A stretch of 64,000 nt of DNA from Enoplolaimus lenunculus (GCA_030248215.1 JASANG010001872.1:124001-188000); one strand, 5' to 3'; shown: positions 20,735 to 32,587, counted from the stretch's first letter. Translations and numbers: made by a program. Notes: a model not told the origin generated them from the sequence alone.

Positions 20735-22620
20735 AAAGCAGCTAATACGTATCAATACATAAACTTCTTCTTGCCCAGAAACGTAATCGCAGCTAGATGT
20801 TAAAGTCGATCACTTGTAAAAAGCAGTAATGCGATATCCGGTAGGTTTGTACCGACACCGGAAACGAATGTCAGTTTGCCGGATAATTCCGGTTCCGACA
20901 TTTTTTGAACTTCCGGTTCCTGTAACTTTTTACCGAAATTAAAAATTCCTGTATTAAATTTTGGTCGGCGGAAAGTAAAATATTTTACTAAAAAATGACG
21001 ATAAAAATTAAGTATGTAGGTTTCATTCGTATAGTATATAAATCTTGACAATCGCCGAAAATAAACCATCGAAGGTAGATTGCGCTTCCGTGGATTATGA
21101 AAACCTAAAATACAGCAAATAAAGCGAATATCTATCTCCAACTAAGGGTTATTTCACCAATACTGCAAAAAAGAAAATTTAAAATAATTTTTTCCGTGGT
21201 TTGTATAATTCATTTTCCGGTTTCGGTAAATTATTCCGTTTGCACACTGGGACCCTGGACGTAGCTTCCCAGTTACTAGCTATGTGTATATTTATTCATG
21301 ATTGTGATGCTTCTTGTAACAAATTCTTGATTGTGACATTGTAATGCACGATAGTCCAGTGGTAATCCACAATTTTTAAAAAGGGGTGCTCAACTGAGCT
21401 GATAAACGAACAACAAATGGAGCAATGATGAGTTTAAAGAAAGTTTTTTTGAGTTTTTTTACATTTTTTAATTTAAAATTTACTATTGAGACTTTTTCCG
21501 TTCAACCTTATTTTGCGCAGGTTTTCGTAGGCGGCGCGACCAGCTACACAATTCTTTCAAGCTACTATCACGCCCAACTAAAAGCGGCTAAGATTTCCTA
21601 CGCCCCCCGCACTGGCTGGAAGATCGTTAACTTTGTAGTAAGGCATCAACCAAGGAGCAGCAGATTATCTAAAAATTGAGGCACGTACATAAAGGCGCGC
21701 AATATATGATGACTATTGATGACCAAAGAAAATTCGCGAGCGAAGCGAGACAGGAGCCAAAAAAAGCGTGAATAACGCAATATTTAACTGGACTTGTACC
21801 GAAGGCGCAATATTATTTGAAATCGCAGGGTTTATCGGTTTTACCGGGCATGCCGGGGTCCCCAGGTGCCCGCACTGTAGGGGTTTTGCGTACAGGGTTT
21901 TGCGTACAATGAAAAAATTAGTGGCGTCCGGAAAACGATACGGCCCTGTTCTATACATGGGCCGAAAAATCGTCCAGCACTCGTGCAATAACGAACTCGT
22001 GTGCAAGCATTTGTTGCTACGCGTCTCAAGTGACTACCAATGAGCGGAAGCCCATGCTTTGAACCATATAAAATTTGCAAAATGAAAACTAATATATACT
22101 ACTCGGTATTTGGCAGGTCTCGGTTTCTTGTGTCATGGTGGTTTGGAACTGACACTACAGGTCGACGATACAGCAAATGCTGGTAGACGTTTAAAAAGCA
22201 TAAGTTAATTTTGTTGAAGCAACTTATGGCGTGGTAAAAAATGTTTCGCGATGAATCGATGAATTTTCACACTTACGCAATAATTATTAGTAGAAATACT
22301 GAAAACACACAAAAAATATGACAAAACACAAAAAAAACTACGAAAAAGAATTAGGCATACGTTCAGGGTTCCAACCTAATTCCGATTTTGGCTAAAATTC
22401 CGATAAAATTGGGTTCCGATTCCGATTCCGACTGAGTACTGTTCCGATGCTGGAATTCCGATTTTTCGGCGATGAGATTTTGTTGAAATGTTGGTAACAT
22501 GCTAATAAGGAAGAGGTTGTGTTTTTAGCTACCGGCTGATAGAAATTGGTTTACTGATGCGCTGCACTAGCCCCAGACCATGCAAGGCAAAAAGCACCAG
22601 AAGGGGACCACAAGGGCACA
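20735..22620. other. TTCCGG-rich repeat remnants, no gene seen
   Basis: Runs of TTCCGGTTCCG-like sequence (20860-20930, 21210-21230, 22370-22450) recur here and near 30480-30990. ORFs at 21425, 21713 and 21841 lack splice support and recognisable domains. Confidence 0.35.
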
Positions 22621-22639
22621 AAATCAAAACCGCAACCTC

Positions 22640-22680
22640 CCCCCAACCCCCCCCCCCCCCCCCCCCCACCGGGGGGGCCA
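22640..22680. repeat. Long C homopolymer followed by G run
   Basis: About thirty consecutive or near-consecutive C, then ACC and seven G. It may form an unusual structure and is a likely site of length error in assembly. Confidence 0.8.
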
Positions 22681-23039
22681 CCTATTGAAAATTTTATTTT
22701 TTCGGTGATGTCCAAAAGTTGACCGAGACCGACACTTCTCACGGCCGGCCTCCGCACATCCCTGGCTAGGTTTAAGGCAATTATTTTTCTCGGGCTTACG
22801 CTTAGTTATAGACCCATTTTTACGCTGAACTTTCGGCTTCGCCTTTAGGAAATAGTAATATACTGAGATATATTCTGTTGCGCCCGTAAAATAACGCTCG
22901 TCAACTAAGTCCGGTTTTACAGCGTTATTGTAACCCGATGAAGATTGTGAACGTACACAGTCACATGTAAACATCTGCTTTACAGTGTGACATATATAAT
23001 ACGTAAAAGTAAGTCAATCAGTTGAATGGTAGTTGGCAA

Positions 23040-23470
23040 CAATGACGGATCCATGGGCGGGGCACCCCGGCCGTGGCCCCCAACAGCATCGCAACAAAAA
23101 TTATATAGAGTGTCAATTGCTGTTCTACGCTGTTCCGAAATTAGCAGGCAGTTCTAACCCAATCAAAAACAGAAACAGATGTTGCTGAATCTGACTGGAT
23201 TTTGCTTTTTCAAAACTGAATTTACTTCTGAATCCGAGCGTTTAAATTTGTGCCAGTGTGAAACCAAATCTGAACTTATGTTGCCACCCTGTTGTTTAGA
23301 TATAAATTGCGTTGATACGTTAGTTTTATTTGTGATTCATCTCAATTGAACTAACGTAAAGAAGTTAATTTTATTGCAACAGTTCGTGGTTTGTGTGTCA
23401 GTCAAAAATAAGTTTATTACCTGTCAAATTTTGCCCCCCCCCCATTGTGAGATCCTGGATCCACCACTGG
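23040..23470. mobile_element. hAT-type MITE, family H, upstream of nanos
   Basis: Ends CAATGACGGATCCATGGG and TCCTGGATCCACCACTGG are inverted. The interior (AACAAAAATTATATAGAGTG, TCAATTGCTGTTCTACGC) matches 49732-50022. It lies 260 bp upstream of the nanos start codon. Confidence 0.8.
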
Positions 23471-23730
23471 TTGGCAATGATGGTAAAAAAATTTTGAAGT
23501 TTTAAAAAATATCCAGTAAGTTAAAATACCGGAGCCGAAGCCGTGGCCGAATGTCGATTTTTGGGGAGCCGGTTATCCGGTCGCATCCTGAGTATACAGC
23601 TTAATCATCCCGGCTGCGCTCTCGAGTAGCTTGTCAGGGTCTAGTAGTAGTGTGTGACTGTTCGAAATTTTCATGTAATTTTCGACCATTTGGCTAGTTA
23701 CGCTAACCAAATTTAAAGAAATAATTATCT

Positions 23731-26700
23731 ATGTTTGGTTTGCAGAACGAAGCGCAGTGCAACTCGTGTTGCATCAGAAGTCGCAGTACTATGTTTGATC
23801 CGTATTATGGTCAAAACGCCCAAATTCTGTGTCACGCTTTAGATTCCAACAACGATAGAGTGGTTTGTGATGATTATGCAGGATTGAAACGAGAAATTTG
23901 CCGTAGAAATTTTGACGGACACTTTCAACAAGGACAAAAGCACAAACTAGTGCAGGAACAGCAACAACAGCAACAACAACAACAGCACGAGCTACAACAA
24001 AATCAACCACAACCACAACAACAACCACTGCAAAGGCAACTGCATCGACAACAACATCAACCACAACAACAACAACAACATCAACCACCACCACAACACA
24101 AACAACCACAGCAACACGTCCAGCAACAGCAATTACTGCAACAACCGCCACAACAGCAACTGAAACAAACACCACAGCAACTACCACAGTCCCGTTCGAT
24201 TTGCTGTAAAACGTCTATATGGAACAATCCGCATGAAATGCAACAACATTCCGAAATCCTACGTGTTTCTAACAACTGTGCATCTCCATTGGACGTCCCC
24301 GTTGGCTGTGTTCCGATTCTTGGCCGTCAACAGTCATCATCTGTCGTGTGTCCGTCGTTGATATCGTCACTATCTCCAGGATATAGTTGTAACCAGTCAA
24401 CAATAAGCCAAAACTGGCCCGGGTCAACTACCGCAACTACAACTGCCGCCACAGAGATGAAACCAAATTCACAATTGTTATCACCATCATCATCATCATC
24501 AACAGCATCATCATCAACATCGCCATCATCAGAGTTCAGTCAGTTCGAAATTGGCGTGTGGAATAATCCTCAGACGATGGCAACATCAACAGCAAATCAA
24601 CATCGTTCGCGAAACTCAACCAAATGGCATGTCGCCAATGCATTGGCAAATCACAATCGAGGACGCCGCAACGTGTACGACGCGACAGTCAATCGCAATC
24701 AACCTAATATCTGTCTTGTTGCTGCGTCAACTAATCAGAATCAAGCTGGTCGTCAGCGCCACATGGAAAGCGCGTCCGCCAATCAGAAACAATGTAACTA
24801 CGTTTATGAGGCAATCACTGGGAATCAAAACCATCGTTACGTCTCCGACATGCCAGCCAATGAGAAACAAACTGGGCGTTGCATTGCCGATGCGATAACC
24901 AATCAAAATCATATTTGTGTTCTCAATAAAGGAAATGCAAACAATGAGAACACCTTTGGTGATAGATGCTTGGTACAGTCGGGGTTGCGATTGTCCAAAG
25001 GAGCAGCTGATCAATGGTCTAGTGAGTGCAATAGCAATTTAATCAACAGGTCTACATTCTCGAATCAAAGCATGGTGAATGAAGACATGCAGGTACTCAC
25101 CGCGAAGCAGAGCTCAAAGCACAACACGAAATCGAAAATGACTGGTAAGTTACGGTTGTTTAAATTTAGACGTTGTTGAATACATTATTGTTTTATAAGT
25201 TTGAAGCAAGGGTGGTTTTCAGTGAATTTTAAACGCCTTATAGTTCAGATTTCGCCCCTAAAAGTGCCTTGCGAAACAAAGTTTAATAAGGATAGTAAAT
25301 TGTCCAAATGCATATGCGATCGGTAGTCAATGCTAGCGGATTGTTTTATAATTGTTCTTATTTCAAAGAGTGGAGTTGCCAAGTAAATCTAACGAGATTG
25401 CGTAATAGAGTTGCATCCGCTTCCGTATATTCCGGTTGTTCGCAATATATATTTTCCCGCGGATAATTTCTGGATGCAGAGTTTGGATGTTAAAAATGTG
25501 GGCTTGGCTGTTCATGCCTATTATTAAACTATATATTTCAGAGTACAAGCGTTTCACCGCGATTTCCGACAACAGACAAACTATTAACTCAAGGGAAAAT
25601 CAATGCAAGCAGCAAATATGGCAGTCACCGCATGGAATTGGCATCGATAACAAAGTTGAAGATGGGTGCAAATTTTGTTTGAAAAATAAAGAGACTAGGT
25701 TAGTGAATTTTAAATTTTCAATTGCCATTCAGGTCAAAATCAATAGCTATTTTGGTTTTTGCCACGCATTGCTAAATTCAGAATCAATTGCAGTTTAGTT
25801 TTGACCCAAGACCCAATAGCTATTTCTTCATACTGCCGTGTGCTTTCAAAAATGCTTTTATTTTAAACAGCAATTTTTGGTTCCTTAGCCCCAGGCCAGG
25901 GGCCGATTATTAGTAATCGGCGTACGGTCGTCCGCCCGTTTATGGTCAAAACGGCATAGCCAGGGAGCGCAGATTTGGCGTCAAGCTCTCCTTTGCTATT
26001 CCTGTTGAATGGTTTTTAAAATCCTTTTTTTCAGTTAATCACATAAGAAACCCCTTTCGAAATTTTTTTGTACGACGCACTTCTCGTTTTAAAACCCTGG
26101 CGTCCCTGCTTGAAAAATATCTGTATGCTTTGGTTTGTTAGTTTTCGAATTCGCAACTGCTCATTTTCGATTCGACGCCATTATATCTGTGAACCAACGG
26201 GCCCCCATCGTAAAATCGCACATGTAGAATTTGATGGCAAACATTTTGAAATATAAAAATAAATATTATTCGCAGAAACGATGGAAATAGAAAACGGATA
26301 CCATGGAACTTTAAATTGTGTTGGTGTGTAAGAGCTTCAGTTATTTACCATCAATTGATGAAAAAATTACCAAAAATTTACATTTGACATGTTAATTTGA
26401 CAGCGTTTCCGGTTCTCTTCCGCCGCAGCAAATTTTATGAAACGGAGCTTTAGCTGAATGTGTATTTCATATGCGGCGTCTTCAGTTAGCTGTCGTTCTC
26501 GTTCGAAGGCTGCTCAATTGGCCGTTTTCCAAATGAGAAATATTTGTGTTAACTCAGAATTTACAAATTTCAATAACAAAATACAAAAAGTAAAAACACA
26601 AATTAATTTATATACTAATTTAGTAACTCATTTGTAATAAATTTGTTACAATTTTGCGTATGAACAGCAGTTTAATGCAGTGTGGGTGTACAGTTGCCCC

Positions 26701-27570
26701 GGTGAGACAATTTTTACCTGGGCAGGCCGAGACCAAGACCTATGGCCCCGTGGCCTTAACTGCTACTAAACCGGGGCCAATAAATAATGTGTAAGAATTT
26801 TATTTTGTTTTTTAAAAAATAGCCAGTTATTTCTAGGCAAATATATTTTTGCTAAAGAATGAAACGTTTTCAATTTTATATACTGTGAGTAACATAAAAA
26901 TGAATAAAAGTAAAAGTTTTGAAAATTTTTTGCATTATTCGGCTCTCCAAGACGCATCAAGTCATGTAAATAATGCATTAAAAACTTGGCCCAAGCGTTG
27001 GACTTGTACCGGTGCCTGAGCCTGGGTCGTACGCTCAAGGTGCGACCGAATATGTATCCGGATGTCGGTATCCGATCTGGATAGTTAATTGCTTGTTACC
27101 GGAGGAGTGTACCTGTTAACAGCGTCTAAACTTGTGCACTATTTGAAGTATTTTAATTGACCAATATAATATGTTTACTGAATTAGAATTATTAACTCTT
27201 AGCTTGAATTATTCCGTTTTACTTCAGCGTATCAAAACTTGAACTTCTCTCTTGCCTTGCCCAGAAATATAATCCACAGCAAGCTGCTAAAGACGCTTTT
27301 TGTCGGAAAAAACTGCTTTATGTCAATAAATTTCTGTACAATTTCAGCCAATTTTGTGGCAGTCATTCATTGCGTAACGCCGACGGCGAAGTAACGTGTC
27401 CAATACTAGCAGCATACGTGTGTCCACATTGTGGTGCTACTGGCAAACGCGCTCACACTGAATCGTATTGTCCTGACCGTCCTGCTAATGCACCGTTATC
27501 GCTTACTCGGCTCCCATTGGTTCGTAATACGACCGGTAAACGTGCGTCTGCGACAGTTTCAACAAATTAA
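23731..27570 (+). CDS. nanos: Nanos-type RNA-binding zinc-finger protein, complete
   Basis: Three exons: 23731-25144, 25542-25698 and 27348-27570 (TAA at 27568-27570), giving 597 residues. Donors are GTAAGT and GTTAGT; acceptors are ATATTTCAG and AATTTCAG. The Nanos zinc finger is complete and has exact family spacing. The first knuckle is Cys514, Cys517, His530 and Cys541 (C-x2-C-x12-H-x10-C). The second is Cys549, Cys552, His560 and Cys565 (C-x2-C-x7-H-x4-C), within [16 protein letters not shown] and AHTESYCP. The first knuckle is split between exons 2 and 3. The N-terminus is long and disordered: Gln-rich at 66-154, Ser-rich near 250-270, and degenerate N-Q-rich repeats at about 305-410. 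Known Nanos proteins bind target 3' UTRs with Pumilio and recruit deadenylase to repress translation in germ cells. That role is inferred here from the domain. The start is the first ATG of a long open frame. Confidence 0.92.
23926..24192 (+). repeat. CAA/CAG-rich tract in nanos exon 1
   Basis: Interrupted CAACAG/CAACAA repeats encode the Gln-rich stretch of nanos (residues 66-154). The interruptions by His, Pro and Leu codons suggest an old, stabilised tract. It also creates a spurious Val-rich frame on the opposite strand. Confidence 0.85.
25699..27347 (+). other. Intron 2 of nanos with repeat remnants
   Basis: 1.65 kb intron. It contains a GGCCAGGGGCCGATTATTAG-like block (25900), a GGCCGAGACCAAGACC block (26728) related to the 16884 minisatellite, and a block near 27250 shared with 20775 (TGCCCAGAAA). 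I see no additional exon. The short ORFs here and in intron 1 have no support. Confidence 0.5.
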
Positions 27571-27948
27571 AACTTCGCTCAAGTAAAAGCTGATGTGAAA
27601 AAAATAAGGAAATCAACGACCGAAATCAAAAATCAACGAATGGGAATTGAGTTTTTTTGGTTAACCCGCTCTCCCGTGAAACCCGGTCTCATTAAATGTG
27701 TCTGATTTTATGTAAAAATTACTAATTAATTAATTATATATTGGTTTTTTGACAAACGTATAAATTTAAAATAATTAGAAAAACATATTTTTTGCAAAAT
27801 TTTCGCAAAAATTTTGCGGATAGCACAGAAAAAGTTTATCCCAAAAAGAAATTTTTGAAATTGAAATTTAAACATCAAATGACCAGATAAATTCATGAGT
27901 ACAAAAAAACTAAATATTGCAATCATAGTGCGCGCGGGCAAACATGGC

Positions 27949-28480
27949 CTACAGCGCATAACAAAATGACTTTGCAAACTTTTGTCCATCCAAGCCCTGG
28001 AACAGAAATCAAGTAAATGCATTTTTCTGCGATGTCAACGTGCAACTTTAGGCCCAAAGACCAGGGGCGTAACGTTTTTCGGCGACTGCAATAGAATAAG
28101 CTCAACCTTTAGTCTAATTTTTTTTGCTTAAGCGTAAAACCCATTTTGGTGTGAAATTTGACGTCTTCTTAAGCATTTACTTCCAGAATATTATCAGTTA
28201 TAAGTGATTTATGTCACTTTTAATGTTTGTAATTTTCTCCAAAAGTTTTGAATTTTAACCAATACTAAAAATGTGTCGATACTTTTTCTGATGATTTAAT
28301 GGCTTTCCTCACCCTTCGGTAAAGCTGACCGCATCGTAAACTAATTTCTGAATAGCAAATTTTTGATTTGGGGCGATGTTCGACACCAGAGCACACACGC
28401 ACGATATACATATAATCACAAAATTGACCGCAAAACTTTGCCGAAAATTCGTGACTGATATCCGTGGTTGTAGGGGGTAG
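27949..28480 (-). CDS. Candidate 3' exons of a small cysteine-rich protein
   Basis: Two minus-strand exons are proposed. Exon 28480-28313 (56 codons) starts after the acceptor ACACATTGGCAG and ends at a consensus donor, AGG then GTGAGG. It carries FCGQFCDYMYIVRVC and later ICYSEISLRCGQLYRR. It joins in phase 0 to 27996-27949, which follows the acceptor TTTCTGTTCCAG and encodes GLDGQKFAKSFCYAL before TAG. Six cysteines result, with a final C near the end. I do not recognise the fold. An upstream exon with a signal peptide was not found, although the first exon can also be read back in frame to an ATG at 28579. It lies tail-to-tail with nanos, 379 bp beyond its stop. Confidence 0.35.
28067..28175. 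repeat. Family E end fragment in the proposed intron
   Basis: Starts CAGGGGCGTAACGTTTTTCG, then GACTGCAATAGAATAAGC, then a TTTTTTTGCTTAAGCG block. The same order is seen at 60690 and 62118. Confidence 0.5.
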
Positions 28481-28915
28481 CTGCCAATGTGTACAAATAC
28501 ATCGCTTTATTGTTTTATATGCATATCTCATATTAATATTTTGCAGTTTTGCATAATGCATCATTTCATTTAATTGCATTTGTTATTTTTTTACGATTAG
28601 GATGCAACTGAAGAAAAGGTAAATTGTCCAGTGGTCTGAGGTCAGCAAACTTTGCCACAGGCGAAATAGTGCTTGGTTGAGAAAATTTGAATTTCAGAAC
28701 TGAAGTCACTTAGGAGCCGCCCTTGAGCTGGGATCAAAACCAAAATTTTGTGCTAGAATTTAGCAATAGAATTGCAGTTGGCTTCATGCGACTTCCGATT
28801 AGGAATTACGGGAAGTGTTACTGAACGCCGGTTGCATCCTAAATGTATTGTACGTATTGTTTTTGTTCCAATTTTTCCATTAGTAACAGATTCTTTAATC
28901 TACAGTACGTATTTT

Positions 28916-29058
28916 CTGTGTTTTCGTTCTCGATTGTCTTATTGGCGGCAAGCACGTATTTGGTATCGCAGTTTTGTTTTCTGTCAAAACTTATATTGCG
29001 AAATAGCAAAAGTTACCCGGTATCGTATATCTGTGGAAATGTCGTTTTTATTTTGTAA
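28916..29058 (+). pseudogene. Possible remnant exon of a membrane protein
   Basis: After the acceptor TTCTTTAATCTACAG at 28915 the plus strand reads 47 residues to a TAA, including VFSVFSFSIVLLAASTYLV and SKSYPVSYICGNVVFIL. This is a hydrophobic segment, a short polar loop with basic residues, and the start of a second hydrophobic segment. The layout is like the first two helices of a seven-helix receptor. No donor or partner exon is evident. It could be a gene fragment or chance. Confidence 0.15.
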
Positions 29059-29133
29059 TTTCTAATGTAGCAATGTACGTTACGTTTTATTTTGTACGTT
29101 GAATGACCAGGCGAGGTCATGAGAAACACGAAT

Positions 29134-29433
29134 ATACAAATGTTTAAATTTCTGCCATTTTAGATCATATGTCGGCTAAAGGCTATATCGGAAAAGAAAC
29201 TCGCGCTAAGCCAAACTAGCTACAGCTTATATTAATAGTAACTAGTAATCCGTAGTTGCACGCATGTGCAACTCACTTAAAATACAAATGTTTAAATTTC
29301 TGCCATTTTAGATCATATGCCGGCTAAAGGCTATATCGGAAAAGAAACTCGCGCTAAGCCAAACTCGCTACAGCTTATATTAATAGTAACTAGTAATCCG
29401 TAGTTGCACGCATGTGCAACTCACTTAAAATAC
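29134..29433. repeat. Two-copy tandem duplication, 148-bp unit
   Basis: Unit from ATACAAATGTTTAAATTTC to GTGCAACTCACTTAAA, present twice with only a couple of differences (ATGTCGGC or ATGCCGGC, ACTAGC or ACTCGC). The CGGAAAAGAAAC block resembles a family B end. A repeat shared in inverted form with 53870-53960 follows (AGCAAATTTGCATATGGATA). Confidence 0.85.
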
Positions 29434-29689
29434 ACTGTGTTTTTGCATATGTTTGGAAGGATTTGTTCAATCAGGTGTGTACTTAAATTTTCTAGCTTTA
29501 GAATTCTTCACTTTGAAGTATAGAAGCAAATTTGCATATGGATATACAAATCTGCTGGAATGCTGTCCAAAATACGTATGTGGGGCATTCCAGCTTAAAT
29601 ATATAGATCTCACAAAGCTGTTTGTCAGCTATTTCCTATTCAGCTATTGGTTCGCCAATACTCAAATATTAGGTGTTTGACCCGCTAGC

Positions 29690-31243
29690 GTTTGCCTAAA
29701 AATATTTTATTCTGGCAAATTCTTGCATATTTGAGCGGCTCATGATCTTGCCTGAACATTGTGTAGTCAGAAATCCATTTTGGAACATTCTGTTATTTGG
29801 AAAAACAAGGGTTCCCTCGAGACGTAAATTATTTTTAAAATATCCAAAAATTTATGAACTATTCGAAATGGTGCTGAACGGGCTTAGGCAGTGTTGAATA
29901 AATTTTTACAATTTGACAATTTTGCAAAAAGACCGAAGTATGTTTCTTACATCATAATATTGATTTTATTGCTTACTGATTTTAGCTGAGAATTAAATGC
30001 AAATGTAAGAATTATGAATACACCAAATCAAGCAGTTGTCCAGCAGGAGTTAATGGCCAAGGCGTAGCAAGGAAGGAGGTTCAAAGGTCAACCGTCTATT
30101 TGAACTTTTGTGCAGAGGTTTGCAACACAAGAACCTCACTTCGAAGATTCTATAGAACGTAACCCCTCTTCCGAAATCCATGCTACGCCCATGATCGGCA
30201 TACTGTAAGTCCACAATTAGCTTCACACTTAATACTTTGTTGAAATTTGAAAAATAATGATTGAGGTGAATAACCGTTTATATATTTGATTGGTAATTGA
30301 ATATTGTACTGATTTTATTATTTGTTTTTTGTTTAACGAAATAAATCACAAATTGCTCGTTGTGTTTAAGTGGGTAAGATGTTACGACGGAAGACACGCC
30401 TTGGTGTTCGCAATATTATAAGCGTTTCTACCCGCACGTCAATCAACAAAACAATGCTGCCAACAGAGTGCAACCGGAGGTCAGCCTCTGGCTCTTGCAG
30501 AAAACCGACCTCTGGTTCTGGTAGATTTTGTACAATTTTGCAGAAAAAATTGCGCGATATTTGGTGAAAAAATAAGCGTAAAACCAAACGATTTGGCAAC
30601 ACTTTACAGATGTTCGGTAAAAATAGCCAATTAGATATTAAACTACCTAATTTCACCTCATTTCCAGCTTCATCCCCGGATGCGACAAATTTTGTTGACC
30701 TCCGGCTCCAGTATTTTTCAGCTTCGATTTCACCCTGGCTCCCACGAGCGGTACTTTTTATTCGCTTGCTTTCCGACGCAAAAATGATGTTTTTCATTCA
30801 GCAAATTTCGTTCATCTGAACAAAACAGTCGTTTTCGCTTTAAGATGTGACAAAATTTTTGTTGGGCTTCGGAAATAATTAGAGGTATTGGTCCGTGTAT
30901 AGAGCAGAGCCGGAACAGTAGTAGTATAATCATATTCGTCATATCAACCTCCGGCTTCGGCTCCGGCAGAATTTTTGCAGGAAGTTGCGGCAATTTCGGT
31001 AGTGAAATTTTGCAACGTTTTACAAAATTTTTGTCTTTGGCGTGTTGAACAAGTGAAAACAAGTGCTTAAGAAACGAAAATTGAGGTTCGAAAACCGAAA
31101 AAACGTTCGATATATCCAGGCAAGAGTGTGGAAGGAATAAGAGTCTGGAGTCGCTTTGAGCCTGAATCAGTCTATTTTCTGATTTAACAGTACGTATTAA
31201 ATGGATAGTTTAAAGTCACTGATTGATTCATAAACATCGCTTA
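29690..31243. other. Repeat remnants, no gene seen
   Basis: 29690-29900 is a partial family B (GCGTTTGCCTAAAAAT, CTTGCATATTTGAGCGGCTC). 30055-30195 has GGCGTAGCAAGGAAGGAGG and ATCCATGCTACGCCC as a weak inverted pair. 30470-30990 has repeated CCGGCTCCGGCAGAA-like blocks that produce overlapping ORFs on both strands. No exon is supported. Confidence 0.4.
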
Positions 31244-31742
31244 CTGTAGTGACCCGAATAAGTGGGGGTAACAAGAGAGGGGTGCGAATAGTCTCTAAGC
31301 CCTAATTAAAGGTCATAATTGTCAATTATACCTAATTGTAGCGCATCAATGACTCCTGGACCAAATAAAATTGAGTTCGAAACTTTAAAGCGTACATAAG
31401 TTTTGAAAGTAACATTCCAAAGTATAAACCTTGCAATAACTGAAGCATTTGATGAAAGGCAAAAAACGCTTGATTCAACGGATATTTGCAATACCGGATA
31501 TCAGTAACAAAGGGTGGCGGAGTGCGGGTTCAAAATAATAGTCCGTAACCGAATAACAGAGGTACCCTTCCTTAAGTATATAATTAACTTAGGAAATAAC
31601 TTGCATTAGCTAAAGGTGTATTGGTCCAAGTAACTGGAGCTAGCTGGGTTGTAAGACCACCATCTGAAACCGAAGTGATAGGGGTGCCATTTGGAGCGGC
31701 AAAATAATATCAGTCACCCATCTCTTATTCGGATAACTGCAG
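31244..31742. mobile_element. Inverted-repeat element, family D, copy 1
   Basis: Ends CTGTAGTGACCCGAATAAG and CTTATTCGGATAACTGCAG are inverted with few mismatches. The interior (TCAATTATACCTAATTGTAG, GAACTTTAAAGCG-type blocks, GGGTGGCGGAGTGCGGGTT) is the complement of the copy at 40681-41089. Confidence 0.75.
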
Positions 31743-31935
31743 TAACTGGACATCCGCGGGATTAAATGTAAGTTTGACGCCGTCTCGTAAAACGAACAAC
31801 AGTGTTCGGGACCTGATTTATATATGGGCAATGTCAGTGTGGTATATGATAGCGATGGGTTCGGGCATTGCATCGTATCCGGATACCCGGTAAATCTTGC
31901 CGCATATTTATCCGGATATCGGCCAATGTTACTTT

Positions 31936-32587
31936 AAAGGCCGTCCCATTTTCCCGGGACAGAAATGTACCAGGAGTACCCGTCCCATTTTCCCGGGACA
32001 GAAAGACACTTGGGACACTTGGGACAGATGGGACAGTAGGGACACTTGGGACACTTGGTGACAGTTGGGACAGATGGCACAGTTGGGACAGATGGGACAC
32101 TTGGGACAGATGGACAGATGGGAAAGTTGGGACAGATGGGACAGATGGGACAGATGGCACAGTTGGGACAGATGGGACAGATGGAAAAGTTGGGACAGAT
32201 GGGACACTTGGGACAGATGGGACAGTTGGGACAGATGGCACAGTTGGGGCAGATGGGACACTTAGAACAGATGGGACAGATTTGACAGTTGGGACAGATG
32301 GGACAGATGGGGCAGTTGGAACACTTGGGACAGATGGGACAGATGGGGCAGTTTGGAGAGTTGGGACAGCGGGATAGATGGGACAGTTGGGACAGATGGG
32401 ACAGATGGGACAGATGGGACAGATGGGACAGTTGGGACACTTAGGACAGATGGGACAGATAGATGTGTATATATATGTATATATAATATATACCTACGTA
32501 AATATATCTGCCGGTGCATATGTAAACAGGAGCGCATAAGTGTGCACTCCGGGTATATTTGTGTCCCGGGCAATTGGGACGGCCTTT
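31936..32587. mobile_element. Inverted-repeat element with 9/18-bp minisatellite core
   Basis: Left AAAGGCCGTCCCATTTTCCC and right GGGCAATTGGGACGGCCTTT are inverted repeats extending about 27 bp. Between 31993 and 32463 are some fifty copies of a 9-bp unit, TTGGGACAG or ATGGGACAG, alternating as an 18-bp higher unit. The TGGGAC word is that of the terminal repeat. Long ORFs in all frames here are artefacts of the 9-bp period. Confidence 0.88.

Noticed and set aside
21425-21679. 84-codon plus-strand ORF
   Set aside because: Half AT-rich low complexity and no homology or splice partner; not called.
23789-24275. Val-rich and Cys-rich ORFs antisense to nanos exon 1
   Set aside because: Mirror of the CAA/CAG tract; the plus-strand nanos frame is spliced and has a conserved domain.
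28772-29065. 97-codon ORF overlapping the receptor-like segment
   Set aside because: Different frame, no domain, and overlaps a better splice-supported reading.
30366-31062. ORFs of 110-143 codons on the minus strand
   Set aside because: They run through CCGGCTCCGGCAGAA-type repeat blocks that also occur elsewhere; overlapping frames on both strands are open.
31868-32440. Long overlapping ORFs on both strands (up to about 170 codons)
   Set aside because: They are produced by a 9-bp tandem repeat, whose length is a multiple of three and which lacks stops in several frames. Composition is periodic, not protein-like.
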